DNA from: Deltaproteobacteria bacterium | Lineage (GTDB): Bacteria; Myxococcota_A; Polyangia; Haliangiales; JADYYK01 | Reading direction: 5' to 3' | Assembly: GCA_020853705.1 (NCBI GenBank) | Contig: JADYYK010000019.1 | Location: 1-64,000, forward strand | DNA length: 64,000 nucleotides | Part shown: positions 26,205-38,600 of the stretch, in pieces | Layout of the letters: the number at the start of each line of letters is the position of its first letter | Position numbering within the stretch: the first letter of the stretch is position 1 | Position numbers and translations under genes: made by a program | The notes under the pieces: generated by a model | Told to the model about the DNA's origin: nothing | Databases searched by the model: none | Seen by the model: only the letters and a program-made list of their open reading frames with translations

Positions 26205-26645
26205 TCAGCCCTGTCGCGGGGGCAGCGGCGGCGGCGGGGTGCCGGTGGCGATGGCGCGCAGGTAGGGGCGGAACTTGCTGGCGGTGGCTGCCGCCAGATC
26301 GACGGCGCGCTCCAGGACCTCGGTGGCGACGGCCCCTTGTTCATCGAGGAAGACGTGGGCCTTCCAGACCACGCCCTTGCGCAGCTGGAAGCCGTTGACG
26401 GCCAGGGTGGCGTTGACCTCGCAGATGGCCAGGGCCATCGCGGGGCGCAGCTCGGCGGCCGGCGCGAAGTCGAAGCCGACCATGGTCCAGACCATGCGGT
26501 TGGGCGCGTCCCACAGCACGTCGACGGATTCGGTGCCGGCGGGGCGCTTGCAGATCAGCGAGAAACCCTGCGGCTGTACCCAGGGCTGATCACCGCGCTG
26601 GGCGAAGTGCTTCTCGGCCGACTGCATGTCTGCGAGCACGGGCAT
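26205..26645 (-). CDS. Small YbjN/secretion-chaperone-like protein
   Basis: 146 residues from ATG 26645; a TTG at 26654 would overlap the stop of the giant gene (TTGA) and add three residues. The sequence has a mixed alpha/beta pattern (FSLICKRPAGTESVDVLWDA, MALAICEVNATLAVNGFQL, VVWKAHVFLDEQGAV, then a terminal helix and a Pro tail). This looks like the YbjN/type III-chaperone fold, which cups unfolded regions of exported proteins. No family was established by search, so the call is tentative. Its position immediately downstream of the 4,630-residue protein makes a role as a dedicated chaperone or immunity-type partner plausible. Confidence 0.5.
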   Translation of the reverse strand: MPVLADMQSAEKHFAQRGDQPWVQPQGFSLICKRPAGTESVDVLWDAPNRMVWTMVGFDFAPAAELRPAMALAICEVNATLAVNGFQLRKGVVWKAHVFLDEQGAVATEVLERAVDLAAATASKFRPYLRAIATGTPPPPLPPRQG

Positions 26646-26650
26646 CGCGA

Positions 26651-29600
26651 TCAATCCTCGGTGTCGGTCGGGTCAGACTCGTCGGACTCGGGCTCGGGGG
26701 TGGACTGCTGCGCGCTGCCGGCGGCCGCGCGGGCCTTCTTCCACATGGCCTCCTTCCAGCGCAGGTGCTCGTAGATGTCCTGCGGCCGGACGTCGCGCCC
26801 CGGGGCGGCCAGGCCGTTCGCCTCCAGGCCCAGCATGGCGAAGTCGGTCTCGTCGAACATCGGCACGGTGCTGCCGTCGGCCTGCTTGACGGTGAGGCGG
26901 CGCAGGTGCGCCATCAGCACGGTGCCGCAGTTGGTGGCGCGCATCTGCGCGTCGGGGCTGGTCGCCAGCACGAAGTCGGGGGGGACGCTGGTGGCCTCCT
27001 CCAGCGCGATGGCCGAGGACACGATGGACGCCAGCGCGGCGGGATCGATGAAGGCGGGGTCGAAGGTGTGGCCGAAGTCCTGGACCGCCTTCTTCTTCTG
27101 GCCCTGGGCGTCGAGCACCGGGTCGCGACCCTTGTGCTCCCACACGTACTGGTCGTTGTCCTGGCCGTGGTGCATGCCCGGCCGCGAGCTGATGCCGATC
27201 TCGGGCGCGCCGTGGAACGGCGTGTTGCGGCTGGACTGGGTCGGCTGGCGCCCCTTGGCGGTGGCGGCCTGGTAGGCCGGCGAGTCGGTGCCATTGTCGT
27301 TCTTGATGTTGGCGCTGACGGGGGCGAAGCTGGCGTGCATCCCGCTGGCCGGATCGCTGGCCATGATGTGGCCCTCGCCGCCAGGCTGACCGAGCCGGGT
27401 GTCGGTGCCATAGATCTGCACGCCCTTCTGGCCGGGCTCGATGTCGTTGGGCTTGTAGTCGGGGCTGAGCAGATACTGCATCTTCAGGATCTGCATCACG
27501 ATGACGCGGCCGACGCGCCCCGCGACCTCGGTCTGGTAGGCGGCGTCGGACTCCAGGCGCGCCGGGTCGATCTTCAGATCGGCCAGGACCTGGCGGATCT
27601 GCCCCACTACACGCTGGTGCTCCGCCAGCGGCCCCGCGGTGCCCGGGCGGTTACTGGTCTGGGCGGTGGCCTGCAGCTGGGCGAACATCACCTCCAGCTC
27701 GCCGACCCGGCCCTGCTCATGGGCAGCGTCGTCGGTGGCCTCCTCGTTGGCGATCTTGACCGCCAGCTCGCGCAGCTCGTGCGCCAGCGCGCGCGCGACG
27801 TCCTCCTTGAGGGCGCCCGACGACACCGTGATGAAGGCGTCCGCCGAGCCGCCCTGCCAGAAGCGCTCGGCCACCGGGGCGTCCTTGCCAGTGCCCAGCC
27901 GGCGCGGGTCGAGCAGCGCCACCCGGACCTCGCCGCCGAAACCGTCGGGCAGGAAGAAGCAGCCCTCGGCGGCGTCGAAGCGGGCGCCTGGCGGCAGCAC
28001 CGGCAGGTTCTTGCCGCTGGCAATGGCCTTGACGTCGTCCAGGGTCAGCTCGGCGCCGGGGTGATCACCGTGGAACTCGCCCAGGGCGAGGGCGTTGCCG
28101 TGGGCGCTCTTCTTGTCGTCCTCCTCGCTGCGCTGGCCGGTGTCGTTGTCGTTGGCCGGCTGCTGGGTCTCGGGGCCGGCCGTGTTGCGCTCCTGGCGCG
28201 CGTCGGTCTCCGCGGTCTGCTGCGCGGGGGTCGGCTCCCGGGGCGTCAGCTGCTGCTCCGGCGCTGGCTGCAGCGCGGGCGTCTGCGCGGCGGGCGTCTG
28301 CGCGGCAGGGGGCTGCGTCTGCTCGGGCGCGGTCGGCTGGGCCGGGGTGCGCGTCGGCTCGGGCGCGGTGGTCTGCGCCGGCACCACCGGCGTGGCCGGC
28401 TGCTGCGCGGTCTCGGGCGCCGGCTGCTGCGCGGGCTGCACGGCGGGCTGGTGCGTGGTGGCCGGGGGCGGCGTGGACACCGCTGCCTCGGCCGCCTGCG
28501 ACGGCAGGTTCACGGTGGCCGGGCCGCCTCCATCGCCCCCGCCGCTGTCGCCGCCGCCGCCGCCGTCCTGGTTCGGCGCGGGCGGGCGCGCCTGCCGTGC
28601 CATGGCGTTCATGTGCACGTTGATCTTCTGCAGAGCGGCCGCGTAGTCAGTGGTCGAGGCGATGCCGCCCTTCTCGACCAGCGCCTTGGCGGTGTCCTCG
28701 TTGAACGTGGTGGGGTTGTCGCGGATGGTCTTGAGCGCCGGGTTCATCGCGGTCAGCTTCTTGATCTCGGCGCGGATGGGGGCCATCTGCTCGTCGCTGA
28801 GCGGCGCGGAGGTCCGGATGGCCTCGACCGCGGCCAGGAAGCGCGCCACGTACTTGGAGACCTTGACGCCCGCCTCACCGAGGTGCTCGTGGTGGTGGTG
28901 CAGGTCCTTGAGCGAGTCGCCGAACTGCTCGTTCATCGATGACAGGCGATCCTGGTTGGTCAGCGGCAGCTTCAGCTTGGCCTGCTGGTTGCCGACCACG
29001 TCGACCAGGGCGCCCTCGCTGTTGTAGGCCTCGTTGGCGTAGTTGAGCGCGTTGGCCTGGGCGCGGCGGTAGTCGACCGTGGCGGCATCGACCGCGGCGC
29101 GGAGCTCCGGGTTGCTGGGGTCGGCCTTGGCGGCGTCGATGGCCTCGAGCTGGCGCGAGCGCGCGGCGTCGACGCGCTCCAGGGCCCTGGCGTACAGGTT
29201 GTTCGACGCCATCAGGCGCAGATCGGCGTCGCTGCGGGTGGCGTTGGCGGCGTTGCCGCGCAGGAGGTCGAACTCGCGGTTGATCTTCTTGTCGACCTCG
29301 CGCTGGATCTGGTCGGCCTCGGCGAAGCGCTCCTTGAGCTGGTGACGCACGACCTCGCCCTGCATGGTGCCGCGCGGGATGCGCGCCAGCTGGGCGTCGC
29401 GGTAGACCTCCCACTCTGCCGGGGTCATGTACTTGCGCACCTTGACCAGCCCGGCGACGTCCTGGACCGCCTCGTTGTCCAGCACCGCGCCGCGGTTCTC
29501 GGCCGAGATCTGGGCGTCCTTGCCCTCGCGGGCGGTGATGAGGTCGCCCTTGTCGTAGATGTTGGTGTCGAAGGCGGTGCCCGCCTCCATGCCGAAGGTG

Positions 29601-32600
29601 TCGCGGAACTTCTGGTTGAACTCGGCGATGGCGGCGGCCACCGGACCGCCCGACAGCGACAGGTCGTAGTCGGACGTGACCTTGACCGAGCCCATCGACT
29701 CGTACTTGAGCCCGCTCTTGGCCGCGATGATGCCGAGCTCGTGGTCGACCCAGGCCTTGCGGAAGTTGACGATGACCCACATCGAGGCCTCGTCGTGCGG
29801 CAAGTAGGCCTCCTGGATGGCCTTCCAGTCGCGCATCGCCCGCACCACCTGCTCGGCCTCGGCCGCGGTGCGCACGGGCATGCCCCTGACGAACGGGCGC
29901 GCCGGCTCGGTGGTGGCCTGCTGGCTCGGGGTGGCGGTCTCGCCCTCCTGGGGCTGGGTCTCCTGCTCCGGCGAGGTCTGCTGCGCGCCCTGCGTGCCCT
30001 GCGGCACGGCCGGCGAGACTGACTGGTTCTCGTCCTGGCTCGAGTCGGCGTCCACCGTGGTGCCGGGGCTGGACTGGGGCGGGGCGGCCTCGCGCTCCTG
30101 GCGAGCCTCGGTCTCGGCGGTCTGCTGCGCGGTGGTCTGCGGTTCGGTCTGCACCGGGGTCGGGGTGACGGGCAGGGCCGTCTCCGACTGGGGTGCGCTG
30201 CTCTGCTGTGGCGGGCTGCTCTGCTGGGGCTGCTCCGTGACGGGCAGGGCCGTCTCCGACTGCGGCGCGCCGCTCTGCTGCGGCGGGCTGCTCTGCTGCG
30301 GCTGCGCCGTCGCGGGCTGCGGGGTCGCGGGCTCTGCCGTCGCGGGCTGCGCGGCCTGGGCCGCGGACTGCGAGGGTGGCAGGTTGACGGTGGCCGGGCC
30401 GCCGCCATCACCGGCGTTGCCGCCGCCACCGTCGTCACCACCCCCGTTGCCCGGGGCCTGCGCGGGCGCCGGCGGCCGGGTCTGTCGCGCCATCGCGTTC
30501 ATGTGCACGTTGATGCGCTGCAGGATGGCCGCGTAGTCGTCGGTCGACCGGATCCCGGCGCCCTCGACCAGCGCGCGCGCGGTGTCCTCGTCGAAGCTGG
30601 TGGGGTTGTCGCGGATGGTCTTGAGCGCGGGGTTCATCGCGGTCAGCTTCTTGATCTCGGAGCGGATGGCAGCCATCTGCTCGTCGGTCAGCGGCGCGGA
30701 GGTCCGGATGGCCTCGACCGCGGCCAGGAAGCGCGCGACATACTTGGAGACCTTGACGCCGGCCTCACCGAGGTGCTCGTGGTGGTGGTGCAGGTCCTTG
30801 AGCGAGTCGCCGAACTGCTCGTTCATCGATGACAGGCGATCCTGTGCGGTCAGCGGCAGCTGGAGCTTGGCCTGCTGGTTACCGACGACGTCGACCAGGG
30901 CGCCTTCGCTGTTGTAGGCCTCGTTGGCGTAGTTCAGGGCGTTGGCCTGGGCGCGTCGGTAGTCGACCGTGGCGGCGTCGACCGCGGCGCGGAGCTCCGG
31001 GTTCTGGGGGTCGGCCTTGGCGGCGTCAATGGCCTCGAGCTGGCGTGCGCGCGCGGCGTCGACGCGCTCGAGGGCCTTGGCGTACAGGTTGTTCGACGCC
31101 ATCAGGCGCAGATCGGCATCGCTGCGCGTGGCGTTGCTGGCGTCGCCGCGCAGGCGGTCGAATTCGCGGTTGATGGCCTTGTCGACCTCGCGCTGGATCT
31201 GGTCGGCCTCGGCGAAGCGCTCCTTGAGCTGGTGGCGCAGCACCTCGCCTGGCATGTCGCCGCGTGGCACCTTGGCCAGCTGCGCGTCGCGGTACGCCGT
31301 CCACTCGGCCGGCGTCATGTACTTGCGCACCTTGACCAGCGCGGCGACGTCCTGGATCTCCTCGTTGTCCAGCACCGCGCCGCGGGTGGCCGCCGAGATC
31401 TGCGCGTCCTTGCCCTCGCGGGCGGTGATGAGGTCGCCCTTGTCGTAGATGTTGGTGTCGAAGGCGGTGCCCGCCTCCATGCCGAAGGTGTCGCGGAACT
31501 TCTGGTTGAACTCGGCGATGGCCGCGGCGACCGGGCCGCCCGACAGCGACAGGTCGTAGTCCGAGGTCACCTTGACCGAGCCCATCGACTCCGCCTTGAG
31601 GCCATGGCGCGCCGCGATGAGGCCGAGCTCGTGGTCGACCCAGGCCTTGCGGAAGTTGACGATGACCCACATCGAGGCCTCGTCATGCGGCAGGTAGGCC
31701 TCCTGGATGGCCTTCCAGTCGCGCAGCTGACGGACCACGGCCTCGGCCTCGGCCGCGGTGCGCACCGGCGGCCGGGCCGGCTGCAGCGCCGGGGCGGTGG
31801 AGGTGGACGGCGCAGCGGTCGTCGAGTCGCCCTCTGGCGTCGGCGTCCCGTTCTGGGCCGGGTTGACCTCGGGCCCCGTCGACGAGGACGTGTCGGGCGC
31901 GGGTGTGTCGCCCGACGGCTGGGACTGCTGCGCGGTCTCGGGCGTCGGGTTGCCGCTGCGCGACGACTTGCCGGAGAGCCCGTGGGCCTCGTTGGTCGCC
32001 TTGTCGCTGCGCTGGGCGCTGCCGACGATCTCCTCGTAGGCCTCGTCGAGGGTCTTGCCCGCGTCGGTGTGCTTCTTGACCAGCTGCGCGAAGGTCGGGC
32101 CGTCCGGCTGGCCGTACTTCTCGGTGTCGCGCGCGCGCAGCTTGGCCACGCCGGCCTGGTCCTGCATCAGGTCGCGCGCGGTCTCGCGGGCGTCCTTGCG
32201 CAGGTTGTAGGCGCGGCGGGCGCGCTCCTCGGCCGACAACCCCTGCTCGACCCACTGCTTGTTGAGGTGCTCGATCTGGGCCTCGGCGGCCAGGTACATC
32301 GCGCGGATCTGGCCGTCGGTGAGCTGGGCGCCCTCGTCCTGCGCGCCGCGCAGCGCCGCCATCGCCTCCTCGTGGGAGTGCGCGATGTTGGGATCCTGGG
32401 ACAGCGCCGGATCGACGGCGGGGGTGCCGTTCTGGGTCGGCGTGGTGCTGGGCGTGGTGCTGGGCGTGGTGCTGGGCGTGGTGCCGGCCGTGCTGGCGGC
32501 CTGGCTCGCGTCGGGCTGCGCCGGGGTGCTGCTCTGGGCGGCCAGGCGCGCACGCTCCTCCTCGGCACGGCGGCTCTGCTCTGCGCCCTCGGTGTTGCCG

Positions 32601-35600
32601 AGCGCCTGCGCGTTGCGCGGCGTGACCCCTCCCGGCGTGCCGGTGGCGGGTTGCGCCGACTGGTCCGGGGCGGTCGATTGCTGGGGCCCCGTGGTCTGCG
32701 GGCTGGCGGTCTGCTGCTGCGGCCCGCCGGTGGCGGGTACCGTCGCGGGGGTCGCGGTCTGCTGCTGCGGCCCGCCGGTGGCGGGCACCGTCGCGGGGGT
32801 CGCGGTCTGCTGCTGCGGCCCGCCGGTGGCGGGCACCGTCGCGGGGGTCGCGGTCTGCTGCTGCGGCCCGCCGGTGGCGGGCACCGTCGCGGGGCTGGCG
32901 GTCTGCTGCTGCGGCCCGCCGGTGGCGGGCACCGTCGCGGGGGTCGCGGTCTGCTGCTGCGGCCCGCCGGTGGCGGGCACGGTGGCGGTGGCGGCATCGC
33001 CGTCGGGCTCGACCGTCCGCGGCGCGCGCGACGCGGCCAGGCGCGCGGCCGCCTCGGCGCCGGCGGCGTGTCGACGGGCGTCCTCGGCGGCGTTGGCTGC
33101 GTCGATGCCGGCCTGGTGTGCAGCTTGCTGGTGCGCCGCCAGCGCGGCGCGGGCGGCCTCGACCTGCGCGAACAGCGCGGCGCGGGCCTCGTCTTGCTGG
33201 CCACCCACCGGGGTGGACGCCTCCAGGATGCGCAGCGCGGACTCCAGGCGGATGCGCGCGGTCTCCAGCGCCAGCGCGGCCTCGATGGCGGTGCGCGCGG
33301 CGGTCTCGGCGCGGCCCATGGCGGCGCTGGCAGCCTCGACCTCGGTGATGACTCCCGCGCTGGTGGCTCCGCGCGGCAGCCCGGCCAGCGCCGCGGTGGC
33401 GCGACGCGAGCTGGCCACCGCGGCGTCGAACGAGCCCTGCGCGCTGTCGCGCGACTGCGCGGCGGCGGTCCCGGCGGCGGTCAGGTGGCCGAGCTCGGTG
33501 CGCGCGGGGCCAGCCGGATCGGCCTGCTCGGCGCGGCGGGTCTCGGCGGCGGCTGCGGTGCTGGCGGCGGCGCTGGCCTCGTCGGCGGCGCGGCGATCGG
33601 CCTCGCCGGCGGCGCGCACCTCGGGCACCGACAGCGGGTCGACGTTGCTGCGCTCGTTGAACTCCTGCGAGGTCGCGGCGGCGTGCACGAAGCGCTCGAA
33701 GGCGGCGCGCTCACCGGGGGTCAGCTCACGCCCGATGCGGGTCTGGTGCGCGCTGACCGCGCTCGACACCGCGGCGTTGCGGGTGGCCATGAAGGTCGCC
33801 GCGCTGATGACCTGCGGCCCTTCGCCCTCGACCACCGCGTGCATGTAGGCGCGCTGCTGGCTCGGGGTCATGCCGGCGCGGTGGCGCGCCAGCTCGACGG
33901 CGCCGCGGCGCGAGCGCACCGCCACGTTGGCGTCCGCGATGTGGGTCTCGTTGGCGACGTCCTTGAAGCCGTCCAGGATGCCCATCGCGAGATCACCGGC
34001 GATGGCGCGCGCTTCCAGCCCTTCGGCGCGCCAGGTCTCCTCGTTGACCAGCCGTTCGGCCACGCCCTCGGCGAGGCTCTCGGGGATGTCCTCGACGGCC
34101 TGACCGACCACACGGCCGGCGCGGTCGCGCAGGGACATGCGCGCGGTGGCCTCGGCGACGTCGCCACCCTCGTCGACGGCGTGGTGACGGGCCTCGCTGG
34201 TGCCGCCCTGGCTGGCCTGGTGGCGGGCCTGGTCGGGGCTGGCCACGGCGCCGTGGTGGCCGCTCTCGGCGGCGTCCCCCGCGGCGTCGGCGCCCTCGCG
34301 CCGGGTCGCGGTGCCGGCGGCGTCACTGGCGGTCTCGGTGGCGCCCTCGGCGGCGCGCGCGGCGTCGTGGTCGAGCTGCTGCCGGGCCTCGTCGCGGCCG
34401 CGGCGCGCGGCGCCGTCCTCGATGGCGTCCTCGGCGCGCTCGCGCCCCTCACGCTCGGCGGCGTCGCTGACGCCGCGGGCCGAGCTGCCGGTCAGGCGGC
34501 CGTGCACCGCGCTGCCGGTCATCATGATGCCCTGGGTCAGCGCGGCCACGGTGGCGGCCTGGATGGCCTCGCCGGGCACCCGCGCCAGGCGCGCCATGCC
34601 GGCGTCGCGGCCACGACGCCAGCCCTCGTCCCAGCCGTGCATCCAGTGGGTCGGATCGATGGCGGCGCCGCCGGCCTCGACCACGCCCTCCATGCTGGTC
34701 TGCAGCGCCTCCTCGCCGGCCTCGGCCAGCAGCGAGCGCCACACCGGCGGTCGCACCAGCGCGCCGGCGCCGATGGCCTCGGCCTGCTGCGCCATCGTCC
34801 CGGCGCGGCTGAGGCCCTGGATCAGCGAGCCAGCGTAGTACTGCGCGCCGGCGGTGACCGCGCCCATGACGGCCTGGGTCGCGATCTCGCGCAGGCCCTC
34901 GTTGCCGAGCTCGTAGCCCGAGCCCATGATGGCCTCGCGCGTGAGCGCCTGGCCCATGCCGGCGGCGGCGCCGGTCATCATGCCGAGCAGGATGACCATG
35001 GCGGGGCCGGTCGCGGTGCCCGCGGTCAGGATGGTCACGATGACGGTGATGAGCACGCCGACCACGGCGGCCGCGATGTCGGCCACGCGCGACTTGGCGG
35101 CGCGGAAGCTGCCCAGCGCGGCGTCGAACTCGGTGCTGCGCTCGCCGATGCGCGCGGTCTCGTCGGCGGTGACCTGGTTGTAGGCCGCCGGATCATCGCT
35201 GACGATGGAGTTGCCGACCTCGGCGCGGTAGTCGCCGATGGCGCGATCGAGGCGCTGGCCCTCGCCGCCCGCGGTCAGGCGGTCCATGTTGTAGTTGGAG
35301 TCGGCGCCGCGGTTGACCTCGTAGTTCTCCTCGGCGAACGCCAGCCCCTGCAGGGCGGTGCGGTTCGGGTTGGAGATCTCGCGCGAGGCCACGGTGTCGT
35401 CGCTGGCGCCGATGTGGCGCGCGATCTTGCTGGCGTCGAGCCGCGGGATGCGCTCGCGGATGATGGTGCGCCACTCCAGCCACTCGGCGTTGTCGCGGGT
35501 GCGACGCTCGCCGTCGCCGGTCGCGCGCGAGTCGGCGAAGGCGCCGCCGGCGTGGCTGAGCAGCAGCTGCTCGAAGCCCTGCGAGGTGTCGATGACGTGG

Positions 35601-38600
35601 TTGGTGAAGCGGATGTGCAGGTCGCGCTCGCGCTGCACCATGTCGGGCTGCGACTCGCCCGCGCCGTCCATGGCCTCGCGCGCGCCGCGCCAGTTGCGGT
35701 AGATGTCGCGCAGCGACTCGCCGCCGTTGGGCGCACGGTCGCACACCGTGGTCCAGCGCAGGATCAGGTGATCGTCCGAGGCCGCGCGGATGGTGTTGGC
35801 GATGCCGCTCTCGTCGTCCGAGACCGGGCCGGCGTTCTCGTGGATGCGCTCGTTGGTGGGATCCGTGACGCCGAGGACGCCGTCGCGGATCAGGTTGATC
35901 ATGGTGTCGGTGCCGAGGTCGTTGGTGACCCCGAGGGCGCGGATGCGGGTCGCCACGCCGCCGTGGACCTCGTCCCAGATCTCGCGACGCAGCCGGGTCT
36001 CGTGCTGCTCCGCCACCGTGGGCGGCACCGGCCCGGCGGCCCGCGGGGGCGCCATCGTCCCCGGCGCGACCGGCCGGCCGCCGCCCGACTCCGAGGCGCT
36101 GCCCGAGCTCACCACCCTGGTGCTGACCTCGCCGGTGGCGCCGCCGTCGCGCGCCGCCGGGTTGCCGGTCACCGCGGGGCGCAGGTTGAAGCCGTAGATC
36201 GCGATGGCCTCGCTGAGCAGGGTGTCCCAGCCCAGGGTGCAGGCCGCGTTCATGCGCTGGATGGCGTTGAAGCGCAGGTAGGCGATGCGCTGCACCTCGT
36301 TGGCCGGGATCTCGCCCGGCTGCGGCTCGGTGCCCTCCGCCGCCGTCGATGGCGTGAGGCCCGACTCGGCCGCGGCGTCGGGGAAGCGGAACGCCAGCGC
36401 CTGGCGCACCAGCGCGGCGCGTGCCGGATCGCCGGCGACCGCGCGCATGACCTGGGCCTGCAGGCGCGGGTTGGCCTGCAGGCTGCGGTACTCGTCGAGG
36501 CTGAGGTGGGTCAGGTGCTCGAGCACGTCCTCGACCTGGAAGCGCATGTCGGTCGACACTTCGTCGGCGCTGCGCGAGGCCTGCTCCAGGCTGGACAGGT
36601 GGTCGTCGGTGCCGGGCTCGACGTCCGAGAACAGCGCGTTCATGGCGTCGCGGCGCTGCTCCTCGGTGTCACACAGGGCGTGCAGCCGGCGCAGGTACGC
36701 GGGATCGGTGCGGCGGCGCGCCCGCTCGGCCGGCGGCATGGCGCGGATCGAGGCGATGATCTGCTCCTCGTTCTCGGTCAGATCGCCCTCGGTCAGCACG
36801 TGGGCGTCGGCGTTGTCCTCGCCGGCGCTCAGCACCAGCCCCTCGGTCTGCGAGCGCTCGTAGCCCGACAGCTCGGCCTCGATGATGGCGCGCACGTCGG
36901 GGTTGGCCATCAGGCGCTGGCAGTCCTCGCGCACGCGCGCGTTGACCTGGGCGTCGGTGACCGGCGTGGGCTGGCCGTTCTCACCCCGGGGCGCGCTGCG
37001 CTGCAGCTCGGCGCGGATGTCGCGCCGGCGCTGCCGCATGTAGTCCTGGATGTCGGACCGCATGCGGGCTTCATCGGTGTTGTCGAACATGCCGCCGATG
37101 AGGCCGTGCTCGCCGTGGGCGCGCGACTGCAGCCGGTCGGTCAGGTCGGCCTGCCCGGTCAGCGTCTTGTAGACGCGATCCCACTCGTAGCCGTCGTCGC
37201 AGAAGGCGCGCAGCCGCGCCATCAGGGGCGAGTCGACCAGCACGCGGCGGCGCTCCGCCTCGGTGGCGGCCTCGACCAGGCGGTACAGCTCGTCCATGTT
37301 GTTGGCGTCGGCGGCGGCGCGCATGCGCACCTCGACGCTGATGGCGCCGGTGGCGGCCAGATCACGGATCTGATCGATCTCCGCCAGATCGCCGGCGACA
37401 TGGATGCGGGTGCCCGAGGCGCCCGCGACGTGCTGGCCCTCCTCGCTGCCGCGCGCTCCCACCGACGAGAAGGTGTGCGGCCCGCCGCCAGCGATGGCGG
37501 TCTGCTGGGCGCGCGCCTGCTCGAGGTAGAAGCGCAGGTCGATGTCGCCCGACAGGCGACGGAAGAAGATGTGGATGAGGCGCTGCTCCTCCTGGGTGCG
37601 GCCCTCGAGCTCGTTGGTGATGAGCTGGATCTGACCGGCGCCGTGCAGCGTGCGCCAGATGTTCTCGGCGCGGGTGCGGGCGTCGGCGATGGTGAAGTCG
37701 GGCCGGCACAGGTGGCGGTTGGACTCGTTGATGACCGGCTCGTCGGGCAGCACCGGCGCCGCGCTGATCTGGTCGGCCGGCAGCTGCATCAGGGTGGCCG
37801 CGGTCGAGGTGGTGATGTGGGCGCGATCCCCCAGCGAGCGCACCAGCTCGACGGCGTGGCGGGTCGGATCCATGCCGAAATCGCGCCGGTAGAAGTCGCG
37901 GAAGGCGCGTGGCGCGGCGGTGTCGACGCCGCCCGACTGCACCGCGGCGGGGCCGCCCGCGCGCGCGCCGGGCAGCCGCGCGCCGGCCGGCGGCAGCGTC
38001 GCCGTCACCGGGGCGTCCAGCGCCGGCAGCGCCAGCTTCTCGCGCAGGGCGCGGCCGGCGGCCTCGAAGTCCTCGCGCTGCGACATCGGGCCCAGCCGCG
38101 TCATGGTGGCGAACAGCTCGCGCGCCGCGGTGGCCATCTGCTCGCCGCCCGCGCGCGCGGTCACGCGCTCGGCCGCGACCTCGGCGGTGACACCCTCGGT
38201 GCCCTGCACCGCGCGCGCCGAGACGTCCTCCGCGCGCATGTGCATCACGGGCAGGACCTGGGTGCGCTCGTCGGCGTCGAGGGACTCGTTGAGCTTGGAC
38301 TGCAGGGTGCCGCCGCCGACCTCGACGAAGGCGTTGGCGAGCAGCTCGACGGGGTGGATGTTGGGCGTCCCGGTGCTGGTCTGCAGCGCGGGCACGTGGG
38401 GCTCGACGCCGGCAAGGTAGCCGCGCCAGATCGACAGCACGTCGTCGGCGTCGGCGTAGCCGCTGGCCCACGACTCGTTGAGCTCGCTGGCCATCTCCTG
38501 GGCCTTGGCGTGGATGTACTGCGACAGCGTCTGGGTGCCGCACAGGGTCTCGCGCAGCGCCTGGTCGAGCGGGATCCGGCCGGTGCCCGAGGCGAGCGCG

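Noticed and set aside
26651..28100. Zinc metalloprotease at the end of the giant protein
   Set aside because: The motif reads HELRE, not HExxH, with no downstream zinc ligand evident.
26765..28942. Plus-strand 725-residue frame
   Set aside because: Same composition artefact antisense to the end of the giant gene; no start signal or motif.
32706..32993. CRISPR-like direct repeats
   Set aside because: Units are contiguous with no unique spacers and lie in frame inside a coding region; they are a protein linker repeat.
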